Of a DNA stretch of 64,000 nucleotides, positions 10,780-23,159 are shown in pieces; positions within the stretch are counted from its first letter, which is position 1; the number at the start of each line of letters is the position of its first letter. The position numbers and the translations under genes were made by a program. The notes beneath the pieces were generated by a model that saw only the letters and a program-made list of their open reading frames with translations, was not told the DNA's origin and did not search any database. The stretch comes from Gentiana macrophylla. Its lineage: Eukaryota > Streptophyta > Magnoliopsida > Gentianales > Gentianaceae. The DNA lies in assembly GCA_026214975.1 (NCBI GenBank), contig CM047805.1, positions 185,629,333 to 185,693,332 of the forward strand. Direction: 5' to 3'.

Positions 10780-11665
10780 TCGAGATATCGAGCTCCGGCA
10801 TTCGAGCTCTACGGACTCGTCTTGCCCATAAACCCGAGCTCGCCCCGGCATCATATTTGGAGCTCTCTCGAGCGTATCTTTTATAAGTCCGAGCTCAGCC
10901 TCGGCATCATATTTGGAGCTCTCTCGAGTGAATCTTTTATAAGTCCGAGCTCGACTCGGCATCATATTTGGAGCTCTCTCAGCGTATCTTTTATAAGACC
11001 GAGCTCACTCGCATCATATTTGGAGCTCTCTCGGCGTATCTTTTATAAGTCCGAGCTCGACTCGCATCATATTTGAGCTCTCTCGAGCATATCTTTTATA
11101 AGACCGAGCTCGGCCTCGGCATCATATTGGAGCTCTCTCGAGTGAATCTTTTATAAGTCCGAGCTCGACTCGGCATCATATTTGGAGCCTCTCGAGCGTA
11201 TCTTTTATAAGACCGAGCTCGACTCGGCATCATATTTGGAGCTCTCTCAGCGTATCTTTTATAAGACCGAGCTCACCGCATCATCATTTGGAGCTCTCTC
11301 GAGCGTATCTTTTATAAGTCCGAGCTCGACTCGCATCATATTTGGAGCTCTCTCGAGCATATATCTTATAAGACCGAGCTCACCGGCATCATATTGGAGC
11401 TCTCTCGAGCGTATCTTTTATAAGACCGAGCTCGACTCGCATCATATTTGGAGCTCTCTCGAGCGTATCTTTATAAGTCCGAGATCGACTCGGCATCATA
11501 TTTGGAGCTCTCTCGAGCGTATCTTTTATAAGACCGAGCTCACCCTCGGCATCATATTTGGAGCTCTCTCGGCGTATCTTTTATAAGACCGAGCTCACCG
11601 GCATCATATTTGGGGCTCTCTTGGCGCGCGTCTTTAATAAGACCGAGCTTGCCTCGCATAACATT
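10780..11665 (+). repeat. ~55-bp tandem array (GAGCTC repeat)
   Basis: About fifteen units of 52-58 bp carry GGCATCATATTTGGAGCTCT, CTCGAGCGTATCTTTTATAA and GACCGAGCTC. Units vary by small indels and by GACCGAG/GTCCGAG alternatives. The same unit occurs in 2-3 copies at 21040-21160 and, on the other strand, in about six copies at 62255-62640. Confidence 0.92.
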
Positions 11666-14215
11666 CGAGCTCGGCGATCTTACGTAAGTCCGCCGCCATC
11701 TAAGCATGGTACCGACAGACTACGCCAAATAAGCTAAGCCTCGCCTCGATTAACCTGCTTTTACTTTTTATGTCTTGTAATAAGTCCATGTGACAATTTC
11801 ATAAATATTCTAATAAGCATGTCTTTCCTCGAGACGCTTTTGTGTTTGTTATGATTCTGACCTTCACATACGAAATGGCAAAGGCAAAAATTCGACCACC
11901 TTAAAGCAAAAGAAGTCCATGTGATTAAAAGATAAAAGAGGCAAAAAGTCAACCACAACTACAAATCCTCGACACGACGAAGTCGAGAATAATATGGTGA
12001 ATAAAGCCAAGTCACCGATTAAAGTGCTTATATCACCTCGACACGATGCAAGAGAAATAAAATGGTTGAAAAAGCCCAAGTCACCGACAGAGCTTATATC
12101 ACTCCCGACCGCCAAGAAGCCCACGATGCTAAGCGGTTGGAAGATCCCACGATGGATACCCTATTCGACCAGTTCGTAAGCACCACGAAGTGCGGCGGTC
12201 AGTAGGATTTTCAATTCGACCATGTCGGGTTCGGCGAGGCAAGATAGTCGACTCGAGCTCCACCAAATAGCCAAGTCAAGCCGATAAAGCGATAAAGGCT
12301 AGTCGACTCATATCCAAGTGTACCATGAGTCATGTACTCATACTACACTTCGAGGAGCCACATAGGGGAATTAAGTCCAAAGGACTACACCCATTAAGGC
12401 AGCTTTTGCAAAGGGAATTAAGTCCAAAGGACTACACCCTGAGCAAATATTCAACAACACAAACAACATTCAAAGGAAAGGTCGAATTCAAAATTCAAAA
12501 TTCAAAAGTCCTGTGGATCGAATTGTGAAAGACAGACAACAAAAAGCGACAAGCAACATATCGCAAAAATTGAAGCAAAATAAAACTAGGCGTCATATTT
12601 GGAGCTCACCGATGAGTGAATATGTAATAAGTCCGAGATCGACTGCATCTTACCTCGAGAGCTATATTATTTTGGAACTCACCCTACCGAATCAAGCGGT
12701 CGAGTTATCTTATTTTGGAACTCACCCTACCGAATTGGCGGGTCGAGCTATCTTATTTTGGAACTCACCCTACCGAACCAAGCGGGTCGAGCTATCTTGT
12801 TTTGGAACTCTCCTAGCCGAGCATGGCGGGACGAGCCTTCTTATTTCGGGAACTATCCCGTGGTTATTGCGACATTTTGACTAGTGCCTGGCGTGCCTCG
12901 AGGATCCACTCCGCAGCGATCTACTCAACGGTCTACGAGGATCCGCAAGTCGGATGCCTTCGATGTCGGCGATCCAACGCCATAAGTCCTAATAGGGCGA
13001 AAACACAATGGCATCGAAATCCGAGTCGACGGCGGGCGTGATCTCGACTCCCAAAAGAGAATTTACTAGGGCATCGAGGCGGGCAACATGATCACTTCGA
13101 TCGACGACCATTGAATCTAAAAGTTCCATGGAACCAAAAGGCTAAGGCATCGAGTTCGGACCAAGTCCAAAACTCGGCGATCATGTGTCGCGAGTCATGA
13201 GCGACAAAAAAACACCACGACACCGAGATCCGTGAGCGACATTTACGTATTACCGTCTTATTAGACGGTAAGTACTAGGACATCGTGGCGGAAATATCTA
13301 TCGACGGCCAAAAGAGCATCGATTCCGACAAAACGAAACGAGACAACCAGGGCATCTCTTCTACCACGCAACAACAAAGAAAAGTCCAAAAATGCTAAAG
13401 CATGGAAGACAAGTTACATATGGTCGACAAATGGAACTACCGAAAAGTATAACGAAGATGATGAATCAGCATTATACTTTGGAGGCAACAACGAGTCGAC
13501 ATTGAATACTCGAGAAAAAGCGAGCAAAGGAACGGGAGTCGACATGCAACAAAAGTGTTTGACACCAAATACTTGTAAAATTTCAAAGATTTATAACAAA
13601 AAGCCTAGTCACAAAGACCGCCAAATATGATCCAAACCTAAGGTTCTCGCGATACTTGGAGGCGGATATCGACATATATGCATCGACATACGAGAGGGCC
13701 GATGTGCAAATAAGGCCAAAGGCCGCAATAAAAGCAAGATGGTCTAGTTCAAAGACCAAAGAAAAGAAGGAAAAATGTAACAATTTTTCAAGGAAAGAAT
13801 AAGCCAAGTCCAAATGACCGCTAATTGTTTATACAGATGGAAGCCAATGACAACGCCTCAAGATCATTAGACTAACATTCGAGATCCGCATGCCGTACTC
13901 CAAAATCCAGGCAAATCAGATTCTTCGAGAGAAGTCGACCTCGACCGAGACAAATCCCAAGTTGGACATCTCATCATTCCTTCGACAAATTCGGGCATCG
14001 AAGTCGATGTCAACTTAGCCACACGTTATAAGTCCTGTGGACGATAATGCTAAGATAAAAAAGTTTGCAAAGCGGATATACGGAAAGGCCGTATGTCGGA
14101 CTCACACAGAAGTAAGTCTGCGAGGCGCATTTAAATTGAGCATTGGATAGCGATGGCGAGATACACTTTGACAGATCGGACCGACCTCAAGAGCTCCAGG
14201 CGGATCCTGGGCTTA
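11666..14215 (+). other. non-coding 3' part of the LARD-like element
   Basis: No coding frame of note. It contains repeated GGAATTAAGTCCAAAGGACT blocks (about 12368 and 12416), a four-unit ~45-bp repeat of ATTTTGGAACTCACCCTACC (12665-12830) and two GAATAAAGCCAAGTCACCGA-type units (about 12000-12090). The homologous stretch at 21190-23045 has the same order of blocks. Confidence 0.7.
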
Positions 14216-14717
14216 TGACGATACGGATTTCACCCTCCACGTGGAATTATCTAATTGGTCCAAATGGCACGTGGAAAAGTCCAAGTATATTATCCACATC
14301 GGGTCGAATACGAGACGAATCGCTGATCACCACCGCCGCCACAGATCTTGCAAGTGTGTCAACTCGAGCACCCATGCCGGTGTCATACGAGTCGATATCG
14401 AGCTCCATCCCGTGTTTCCAGGCCCAATAATCTGAGGGTTGCTTGGGCAGGCGAGCAAGCCCATTAAAGGGCAATTATGTCAATAGACCAAACCGCCCTG
14501 TGATTAGAAGGTAAGGAAGAAGGCGTGCTTATAAATACATCATTCCGGGAACTACGTAGCGCTGATTCCTGACAATACACAGATAGATCGTGGCGGTCAA
14601 GATACATTCTTGGACTCACCATAGAACCCTAAAATCACCCCCAAAATCATCTTTGATTCTATCACCCCCAGATTAAATTGGCGCAAATTATACATGTGAA
14701 AAATCCAAAGATCGCCA
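14216..14717 (+). repeat. 3' LTR of the non-autonomous element
   Basis: 502 bp, begins TGACGATACGG and ends GCCA, matching 8919-9428. The following bases ATGGC nearly repeat the ATGGG that precedes the 5' LTR. Confidence 0.85.
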
Positions 14718-15261
14718 ATGGCATGATCATTGAGATTGGTGTTTCTTCAACTATTAAATAATCATCCTATGGGCTATGGGCTATGGGCTATGGGCTAGAA
14801 ATTAAACTCGTTGAAACAAATTCAAAGCATATTCGTTCGCATACATATCAAATGAAGAATGGATACCGGAAGGCTTTGTCAATTCGTGTCAACTGGAATA
14901 GGACAATTCTAAAGACATCACGTAATTACTTCACATCATATTTTTATATATGAATTTTTTTTACATATGAATATGGTGCGGAAAAAGTAAAAGTTAGTTG
15001 CCTTCAGAATTGCCCTTGGAATATTACTTTGATCGAATGTATGCCCCTGAGGACAGGCCTACGAGCCATGAGCATTGGGCCTTAAAATATATGCATATTT
15101 CCGAAGATTCCTAAATGTTATACGCATCTTAGGCCCCAAATATTTGGTACATTCAATAAATCATGTGAAATATATATGACGTGTAATATTCATCATACAC
15201 TATTTTCTTAAATTAACTAAAGTATAAGTTTTTAACAAAATAAACTAAAGTATAAGTATAA

Positions 15262-15294
<33 letters not shown>

Positions 15295-15825
15295 AAAAGA
15301 AAAAAAAAGGAAAAGTATGAAATGAAAAATTCAAATCATATATGAGAGACCATTTCACGAATCAAGCGTTGGGCCGGTCATATAGATAAATAAAAAAATG
15401 GAAAAAGTATGTAATGAAAATTTCAAATCATATATGACAGACCACTTCACGAATCTAGTGTCTGGATGCTCGTGAGCGGCCGAATCGTTTTCACCCTTGG
15501 TCTCAAGTTTTGTATCATTGAAACGTTCATCAATCTAAACAACATAACTAGTGGATATGATACTAAAGCATGTAAACTTGTTTTTTTTTTTATCCTCTTT
15601 GTGAATTAAAGATAAATAATGTTGAAAAAAAATTCAAGACATTTTTCTAACATTCAATACTCCATCAACTTTTTAGATGGAATCATTGAACTGAATTTCG
15701 TTCTGGAAAAACAGTTGGGCCTGGCCCGTCTTGTGTCCTAATATTTTTGTTAGGCTTGTGTTTGAAAATCACGGTGGGCTTATTGCCACTCGTTTCGAAC
15801 GGGCTTTGTTTCTGGTTTTGGCCTG
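14718..15825. other. intergenic DNA with simple repeats
   Basis: No gene seen. Contains four tandem copies of the 7-mer GGGCTAT (about 14770-14797), a (TA)n(TG)n run at 15262-15292, and a ~92-bp tandem duplication at 15310-15460 with the shared core TTCAAATCATATATGA. Confidence 0.6.
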
Positions 15826-15988
15826 CAGGGGCGGATGCAGTATTTCGGATAGAGGGCAATAAATTTTTTAAAGACAAATAAAAAATTTAAGGGAGCCAAA
15901 CGATATACTTTGTATATATATTAGTGTAATTTTTTCGGGTCAAGGGGTGTCAGTTGCCCTCCCTTAGTTGTATGTAGCTCCCCCACTG
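15826..15988. mobile_element. hAT-type MITE
   Basis: Starts CAGGGGCGGATGCAG and ends in CCCCCACTG, giving short imperfect terminal inverted repeats of the hAT CAGKGG type. Flanks are TTGGCCTG (15818-15825) and CTGGCCTG (15989-15996), an 8-bp target duplication with one mismatch. 163 bp, non-coding. Confidence 0.75.
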
Positions 15989-16045
15989 CTGGCCTGATAA
16001 TTACTACGTCATACGATTTGAAAAAGACCCAGTGACCCTTACTCC

Positions 16046-16905
16046 AGGGTCAGGAAGTTGTATCATACACAATTTTTTTTCTTAAGGAAATATCATACAC
16101 ATATTCAAAAATTTGTTTATTTTTTGAAGCTTATACATACAATCGTTATATGTTACAACACTAAAATAACACCAGATCACGCGTTAAAATACATTTATTA
16201 AAACAGCTCGGGTAAGTACTAACCATCATCCTAATCAACATCGGAGCTAAATGTAGCATAACCTAAACTTGGCCAAACGTAGCAAAACATTTTTTTGAGA
16301 TTTTGCATGATTCATGCCTATATAAACACTTGTTTTTATAATTACATGGCACACAATCACTATAGATTCAGAAATCGGGTGCATTAGAGGCACAAAATAA
16401 ACTCAAAGAGGCATCAAAGATATGAAATGTTTTTTTTTTTTAAAAACAACAACATCGTTTTAATACATAATTTTCTTTAAAAAAAAAACTAGGGGCACGT
16501 GCCCATTTCCGTATACTATACATCCGCGTATGTATGCAATAATGTATGTTTGCAATAAATCAACTTTTCTCGATCAATACTTCAATCTCCGTATTTGAAG
16601 GTCGTCTCTTTAGTTTGTGTTCTCAGAAGTTTCAAAAAAGTTCAACCCAGTGGCGGATCCAGGAATAAATTCCAGTGGGGTCACCGGAGTCTAAAACTAC
16701 ATATTTTATCTAAAAATTCCAATACATTACCTACAAAAACATCAATTTTTATCGATAAAATGACACTTTTAAACAACAAAACTACATAGTTTTAATACTA
16801 AAATTTTTTTTTTTTTTATAAATCGAAATGGGGTGCACAAAGACTTCTGGGGCTGTGGATCCGCCCCTGGTTCAACCCCACTTGATGAATGTGTTTCTTC
16901 CTTGT
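16046..16905 (+). repeat. dispersed repeat, copy 1 (carries a hAT MITE)
   Basis: The blocks GTTGTATCATACACAATTTT, GAAGCTTATACATACAAT, GGTTCTCA...GTTTCAAA and TTCAACYCC...GATGAATG occur in the same order as at 56717-57155 and 60190-60598. This copy is more diverged and is split by the MITE at 16648-16869. Confidence 0.65.
16648..16869. mobile_element. hAT-type MITE with perfect 8-bp TSD
   Basis: 222 bp with ends CAGTGGCGGATCCAGG and GTGGATCCGCCCCTG, which pair as terminal inverted repeats. It is flanked by identical GTTCAACC at 16640-16647 and 16870-16877. Non-coding. Confidence 0.9.
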
Positions 16906-16907
16906 TT

Positions 16908-16947
<40 letters not shown>

Positions 16948-17480
16948 AGTGGACAAAATATGAATGTTTTCCTTACAGTTATAGCTAGAATCAGTCTCTT
17001 TTGATAGCAATTGCCAAACATATAAATTATTATTTTATTATTATTATTATTATTATATTTACGGGGATTTTTATTATATTGGAAGAAGCGATAGTGATTC
17101 AAAATGGTTGAAATCAAGAATTGCAGCCGTTCTTGATAGGGGTGTAAATCATGCGAGTCAAATCGAGAATTGAACTTATCGAGACAAACATACTTTAAAA
17201 TTTACGAATTCAAGTCCAAATATGAACATAATACTACTATCAAAGTTAAAGTAGATCATGAGCACCTTCCGACTCGAGCTTAATTTGAGTTGAAGTAAAT
17301 ATATGCATTTATTTCAAAAGAGTACCAACAAAAAATGTTAAATGATTTTGATGTTTTTCACTTCTAATCTAATAAGCTAAAAAAATCATTTCTATAAGAC
17401 TTCTACATTATTGATTTAACTCACAAATAAGGTACTAAAATAGAATTTATATAATTAATACTAAACCAATATATACATTA
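16870..17480. other. low-complexity intergenic DNA
   Basis: Holds a poly-T run at about 16910-16946 and an (ATT)n run near 17030-17057. The short minus-strand Lys/Asn-rich frames here are translations of these runs, not genes. Confidence 0.6.
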
Positions 17481-20236
17481 CTAGCTTTTTACCCGTGCGA
17501 TGCACGGCGGGAGAGATTAGATATATATGGATCTATACCAAATATATACAATTTTACACACATGAAAAGAAATTAATTTACTATGAAATTAGTTAATATT
17601 AGCGGTTGAAGTATCAAAAAAAATATATCGGTTGAAGTTAAATTTTTACGAAGCATCATATCATCTTCCCTCTACCCCCTACAAAGATCCAACAAATTCA
17701 AACATAATTGGTAGTGAGCCGTGGGGATCTATGTATATCGGGGTCACGCGTGACCCCACTAAGATATGATATTTTTAGTCTTAAAACGATTTACTTTTGT
17801 TTTTAAATATGTAATTTTAAATTCCGATGACATCACTAAAACAAATTTCTGGATCCGTTTTGGTGAGGATGTCACCCAATACACACACAAAAAAAGAACC
17901 CTAAAATGAAAAGATTTTAATAGCATCATTACATTTTCAGCCTCTTCACTGCACCCCTTAAGTTTAGACAAACCTTGCAAACATACACAATTAAGATTAT
18001 TAATAACAACTGCTTTGATCTAAAAAAGCAATCTAAAAACAAAAACCTAAATGGGAAGACTCCTTCAATGGAAGTTGTCCCATAAAGTGTTAAAGGAAAT
18101 AAAGTTGCTCCGATACCATGTGGAAAATATAGGCCCAAACTCATATAAGAGGAGGAGCATCATCCCCAAAACCTAGGTTGTGAGGTGAGAGAAGCCCATC
18201 TCTTAATATGGTTGGTGAAACAACCACAAGTTCCCAATGTGGGACACTTTAACATATTAGGATCAAGCGCTTACCGTTGTACTAAAACCAATTGGTGGTA
18301 GTAAAGGCGCACTTTATTTCCTTTAACACGCCCCCTCAAGTATGGGCCTCTAACAAGGTTGTGTCATCTAGGCACACAAAGGCAAAACCAAACTAGGCCA
18401 ACAAGACAAATAGGCCAACACTTGCACAATAAACTGAGGGAGCTAGGGTTTGATCTCATGACATCCCGCTCCGATACCATATTATGATCAAGCGCTTACC
18501 GTTGTACTAAACCAATTGATGGTAGTAAATGCGCAACTTTCTTTCCTTTAACATAAAGTTGAGGAACGAAAGGGTAAGTGATGAATCCTTTACCATCAAA
18601 TGACGCAACAATGTTTTTAAAATAAGTCCAACAAACAAAAATAGTAAATGGTGTACATGCGCCAACAAACAAAAAGAGTAAATGATGTACACGCGCCTTT
18701 AAAATACAGTACAATATACCAGCCAAGAAATTTCGACAGCTTAGGTTAGAGTTATATAGAATCATCATGTTGAGTATATATTTCGAGAAGTAGTGAATTT
18801 CGCCTTAACAAAATGGCTATCAAATGAGTGACTATGCATAATAACTATAAAAAATAAATATTCTTTTAAACAAGTTGAGGAAAGTAATAACCACCGGATG
18901 GGCCATCTTTCTTGTGCAACTCGACCCGACCACCTTGTTGCTCTCTCATATTCCAACTGCGATGCGTGAAAGCATTATTGTTAAAATCCCTCTCCTTTGG
19001 CTGGAGAGCTAAAATCCTTTCAATCATCTAACATAATCAAATAAAAAATAAGGATAATATTTCAATCCTTCAATTTTCAAAATCTAGAAAAATATTATCT
19101 TTATCATGTCATTCATAAAGAAACAAAAAAAAAATTCATCCATCCCCAGAAAAAGCTTTATCCACAAACATTCAAACATCATTCATTAAAGATAATATAA
19201 AAAAAAAAAAAAAAAAAAAAAAAAATATCATCTATCAAAAAATAATAACACCTCAATATTGCAGCCTGTTGCATGAACATAAGAGCACCATTGAAATCAT
19301 TATTTAACAAAATGCAGTAAGTTCAGGAAGAAAATTACACCAGCTCATAAAACTGATGCAGATAAAATCATCAAAGCATAAAATATTAATTAAAACCAAG
19401 AACCTTAAACATAAAAAATAGCCAATCAAAATAAACCAAAGGCAAAAAAATCAAATGAGAAAGTAAGAAAATAGACCCAAAATCATGTGGATACTACATT
19501 GGGAAATAATAAAAAAATACTTACATACTCAATTATGTTCTTTACCTTCTATATAAGCGTCATTGTCGGCTCTAAACAAAGGAATAAAAAAGTCTCATAA
19601 CATCTGACCTGAAATAGTCATGAAAGAACTGATAAAAAAATCAAGAATAAACCATAAGATGATCGTTGAGGCCAACCTAATTCAATAATTCAAACCCACG
19701 GGAAGAAGAAAGTCGCTACTGCAAATTTTGTGCTGACCTAACAACATGCATAAAATAAATATAATTTAATAACAATCCTGATATTGGAAAAAACATATAT
19801 CATCAGCAAAAATTAACGATTTATTAGGAGGTTTAATAAGAATAACTTGCGTGTTTTTCAATTTAAAGTGAAACCGGTGGTGAGATTGAAAAAGAAATCA
19901 TATCGAGATTCTGAAAATTAAACCTTAACAAACAAATGGGTCGATCAGATTTTATTTAGAAGATATACTGTTTATAGGTGTGAGAAATTTTTGGAGATAT
20001 GTAGTTTTTTTTTTAATAAATCTCATATAATAATAATCTGGCATTGGAGATATGGTGTTTATAAGTTTGAGAAATTTTAGGCGAGTTTTTTTTTTTTTTT
20101 ATTTTTAACAAAAGAAGATACATGTTTTTGGAAATGTATTTTTTTTTTTGTAATGCCTTGTTATTTTTTCGAAAATGAAGCGGATCAATTGGGTAATTAG
20201 GTTAAATAGTGCTTTCAAATATTATATAGATATAGA
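17481..20236 (-). mobile_element. non-autonomous Helitron-like element
   Basis: On the minus strand the element starts TCTATATCTATATAATATT (ending at 20236) and finishes with a GC-rich hairpin CCGTGCATCGCACGG followed by a short spacer and CTAG at 17481. The base before TC is A and the base after CTAG is T, the expected Helitron A/T target. No Rep or helicase frame is visible in its 2.76 kb, so it must rely on enzymes made elsewhere. The interior is AT-rich with a poly-A run near 19199-19225. Confidence 0.75.
18257..18553 (+). repeat. ~72-bp direct repeats inside the Helitron
   Basis: 18257-18328 and 18481-18553 share GATCAAGCGCTTACCGTTGT, ACCAATTGRTGGTAGTAAA and TTTCCTTTAACA, with about eight differences. 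The ~150 bp between them includes CGCCCCCTCAAGTATGGGCC, and the upstream CCCAATGTGGGAC is a motif common in plant repeats. This looks like a captured or nested fragment. Confidence 0.65.
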
Positions 20237-20740
20237 TTTTACACGTAATTTTAGTTCGAGTATACTCGCGAACTAAAGATGCACACGTAAATGATTGAGA
20301 TGAACATATTTAGAATTCAATCGGTATTTGAGTCGAGCCTATTCGATGTCAAGATTTATCGAATCGAATTATTCGAGCTAAAAGCTAACCAAACTCAAAC
20401 GTTTGGCTCATTTACACCCTTAGTCCTCACCACCGTATCAAGTCCAATAGCCCTTTAAATCTTCATGTTTATTTAATAAACTTTTTTTAGGGTATTTAAT
20501 AAACTTTTTTATTTTTTTTTTTTTTTTGAGTGGTAAACAAACTATTATTAGTACTACTATTTATGATACTTATACTCGGATTTACTTATACAATAGCCTA
20601 AGAATTATGTTTCTATGATATGATTGGTCCTGATCAAGCAAGAAGTAGATGGATTTTTAATGGGAGAGTTGAGTTTGCATGTGCACAAGTTTGTTTAGAC
20701 AAATAATTCATCTATAACTCATAGCTAATTTACATTGGTA
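20237..20740. other. AT-rich spacer, no gene seen
   Basis: Contains a poly-T run near 20511-20527. I see no gene or element boundary. Confidence 0.6.
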
Positions 20741-23045
20741 TTTAATGCCAAAAACGCATCGGATCGATGGTTGATTGACGGAAATGGAACCGTTGAAACA
20801 AGATTTCCACCGTTCAGATTCAAGGATAAGGAAAGTGAAGGAAAGAACAAACCCTCCAAATTTCATACCGTAAATTTTTCAACATGAGCTCGGCGAGTCA
20901 AAGCTCATGGATGAGCTCAGCTCCAAAACCCGAGCCAGAAATTAATCTCCCCAAATGCGAGCTCTCTCATTACAAGCTATCCAGTGACGAGCCGTCATGG
21001 GAAATTTATTTACGTTTTTACAACTTAAATAACCTATCTTATTTTGGAGCTCTCTCGGGCGTATCTTTTATAAGACCCGAGGCTCGTCTCGGCATCATTT
21101 GGAGCTCTCTGAGCGTATCTTTAATAAGACCGAGCTCGCCTCGGCATATGTCCGGAGCTCGGCGACCTTACGTAAAATCCGCTTTTGCCATCTAAGCATG
21201 ATACCAACAGACTACGCCAAATAAGCTAAGCTTTATCTCGATTAATATCTATTTTTACATTTTTATGTCTTGTAATAAGTCCATGTGACAATTTCATAAA
21301 TATTCTAATAAGCATGTCTTTCCTCGAGACGCTTTTGTGTTTGTTATGATTCTGACCTTTCACATTGCAAATCTACCATGATGCAAAATGGCAGAGGCGA
21401 AAATCTCGACCGACCTTAAAGCAAAAGAAGTCCATGTGATTAAAGGATAAAAGAGGCAAAAGTCAACCACAACTACTGAATCCTCTATTACGACAAAGTC
21501 GGAATAAAATAGTGAATAAAGCCAAGTAACGAGCGACAATGCTTATATCACTTCCGATCATGCAAGCCCTCGACCGACTGATGGAGTTAAAACAAAATAT
21601 TGAATAAAGCCAAGTCACCGACAATGCTTATATCACTTCCCGATCTGCAAAGCTGGAACACGATGGAGTTAAAACAAAATAGTGAATAAAGCCAAGTCAA
21701 TAAAGATTAGCATATCACTCCCCGACCAACCAATAAGCCATGATGCGAGGTAGTTGGAAGATCCACGATAGATACTTTATTCGACGGGGTTCGCCAGCAC
21801 CCGAAGTCGCGACGCGTCGAATAAGGAGTTATTTAATTCGACCACCATAAGCCTGATAAGCCTGATAAGGCACGACGGTCGAATCGAGCTCCCACCAAAT
21901 AGCCAAGTCAAGCCCGTGAGGCGATAACGCCAGTCGACTTCATATTCAAGTGTACCATGAGTCATGCACTCATACTACACTTCCAGGGCTTAAGGAATTA
22001 AGTCCAAAAGGACTACACCCTATAAAGCAACGTCGCAAGGGAATTAAGTCCAAAGGACTACACCTACTAACAAATATTCAACAACACAAGCGACATCCAA
22101 GAGAAAAGCATGAATTCGGAATTAAAAATTCAAAAAGTGGTCTCGAATGAATGCTCAACAAAAGTACAATTCAAGAAGCGACAATTATGAAGAAGCGTCG
22201 AGAGTCACTTCGACATCCGAGGTTGGAGGACCATATTTACGGGCAAGAGATTCCCACACGGAGAGTTGAGCGATCTTATTTTGGAACTCTCTCTGGCCGA
22301 GTAGCATGGCGGGGCGAGCCTTCTATTTCGGGAATTATCCTCATAGTTATTGTGACTTTTGACTAGCATCTTGCGTATCTAGAGAATCCACTCCACAAAG
22401 AGGATATTTTTTAATCCGACTCTAAGGCGAGAGAATTTACTAGGGCATCGAGGTCGGCAAAGATGATCATTTCGATCGATGACCAGGAAAGCTAAAATTT
22501 CCATGGAACCAAAAGGCTAAGGCATCGAGTTCGGACCATGTCCAAAACTCTCGGCGATCATATTTTACTGTGACATCGTGAGCGGAAATATATATTGGCG
22601 GCCGAAGGGCATTTACTTGTATGATCCAAACCTAAGGTTCTCATGATACTTGAGGAGCGGATATCGACATATATGCATCGGCATGAGAAAGCGATGTGCG
22701 AATAAGGCCAAAGCGCCGCAATAAAAGCAAGATAATCTATATCAAAGACAAAAGAAAAGAAGGAAAAAATGTGATGCTTTTTTAAGGAAAAATAAGCCAA
22801 GTCCAAATGACCGCTAAATGTTTATACAGATGGAAGCCAGCGACAGCGTTTTGTTAAAAGGCAAAGCCTAAGAGAAGCATCATCTCTCGGCGCTAAGGCA
22901 AAGTCTCAAGATCATAGGATCGACATTCGAGATCCGAATCTGTACTCCAAAGTCAGTGGCAAGTCAAATTCTTGAGAAGTCGACCTCGGCAGATCAGAAT
23001 CCCAATGCGGACATCTCAACACATTCGACAAATATTTTTCATTCG
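20741..23045 (+). mobile_element. truncated second copy of the LARD-like element (interior only)
   Basis: Starts at TTTAATGCCAAAAACGCA, which corresponds to about 9490 in the full copy, and follows its order to about 13980. It has one unit of the ~182-bp repeat (20755-20870) and 2-3 units of the ~55-bp repeat (21040-21160), against five to six and fifteen in the full copy. No LTR is present at either end. The segment GAATAAAGCCAAGTCA...CTTATATCAC is amplified here (about four units, 21510-21720). Confidence 0.8.
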
Positions 23046-23159
23046 GCAATTCGATATTTTTTTTTCGTGCTTTCCGCTTAAATTGATTGCAAATGGCGAC
23101 GAATTCCGTCAATTTTAAGAGAAGGCTACGTATTTATCAAACATTTGGTAATTACTATT

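Larger units (their letters stand above)
8919..14717 (+). mobile_element. non-autonomous LTR retrotransposon (LARD-like) with tandem arrays
   Basis: Two 500-bp direct repeats (8919-9428 and 14216-14717) begin TGACGATACGG and end TCA/CCA. Near-identical 5-mers flank the whole: ATGGG (8914-8918) and ATGGC (14718-14722), one mismatch. A gypsy-style PBS follows the first LTR. The 4.8 kb interior has no gag, protease, reverse transcriptase or integrase frame; it is made of a ~182-bp array, a ~55-bp array and about 2.5 kb of non-coding sequence with further short repeats. The ~55-bp repeat is shared with the Tat-type gypsy element at the right end of the window, so a Tat element is the plausible source of enzymes. 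That pairing is inference. Confidence 0.85.

Noticed and set aside
10765..11586. Long plus-strand frames with repeated YLELS...RIFYKTELD-like peptides
   Set aside because: They are read-throughs of the ~55-bp tandem repeat; unit lengths are not multiples of three and frames shift between units, so selection for a protein is not supported.
14770..14797. Four copies of GGGCTAT that could look telomere-like
   Set aside because: Not the plant telomere unit TTTAGGG, and only four copies.
16816..17117. Lys/Asn-rich minus-strand frames
   Set aside because: Translations of poly-A/T and ATT simple repeats.
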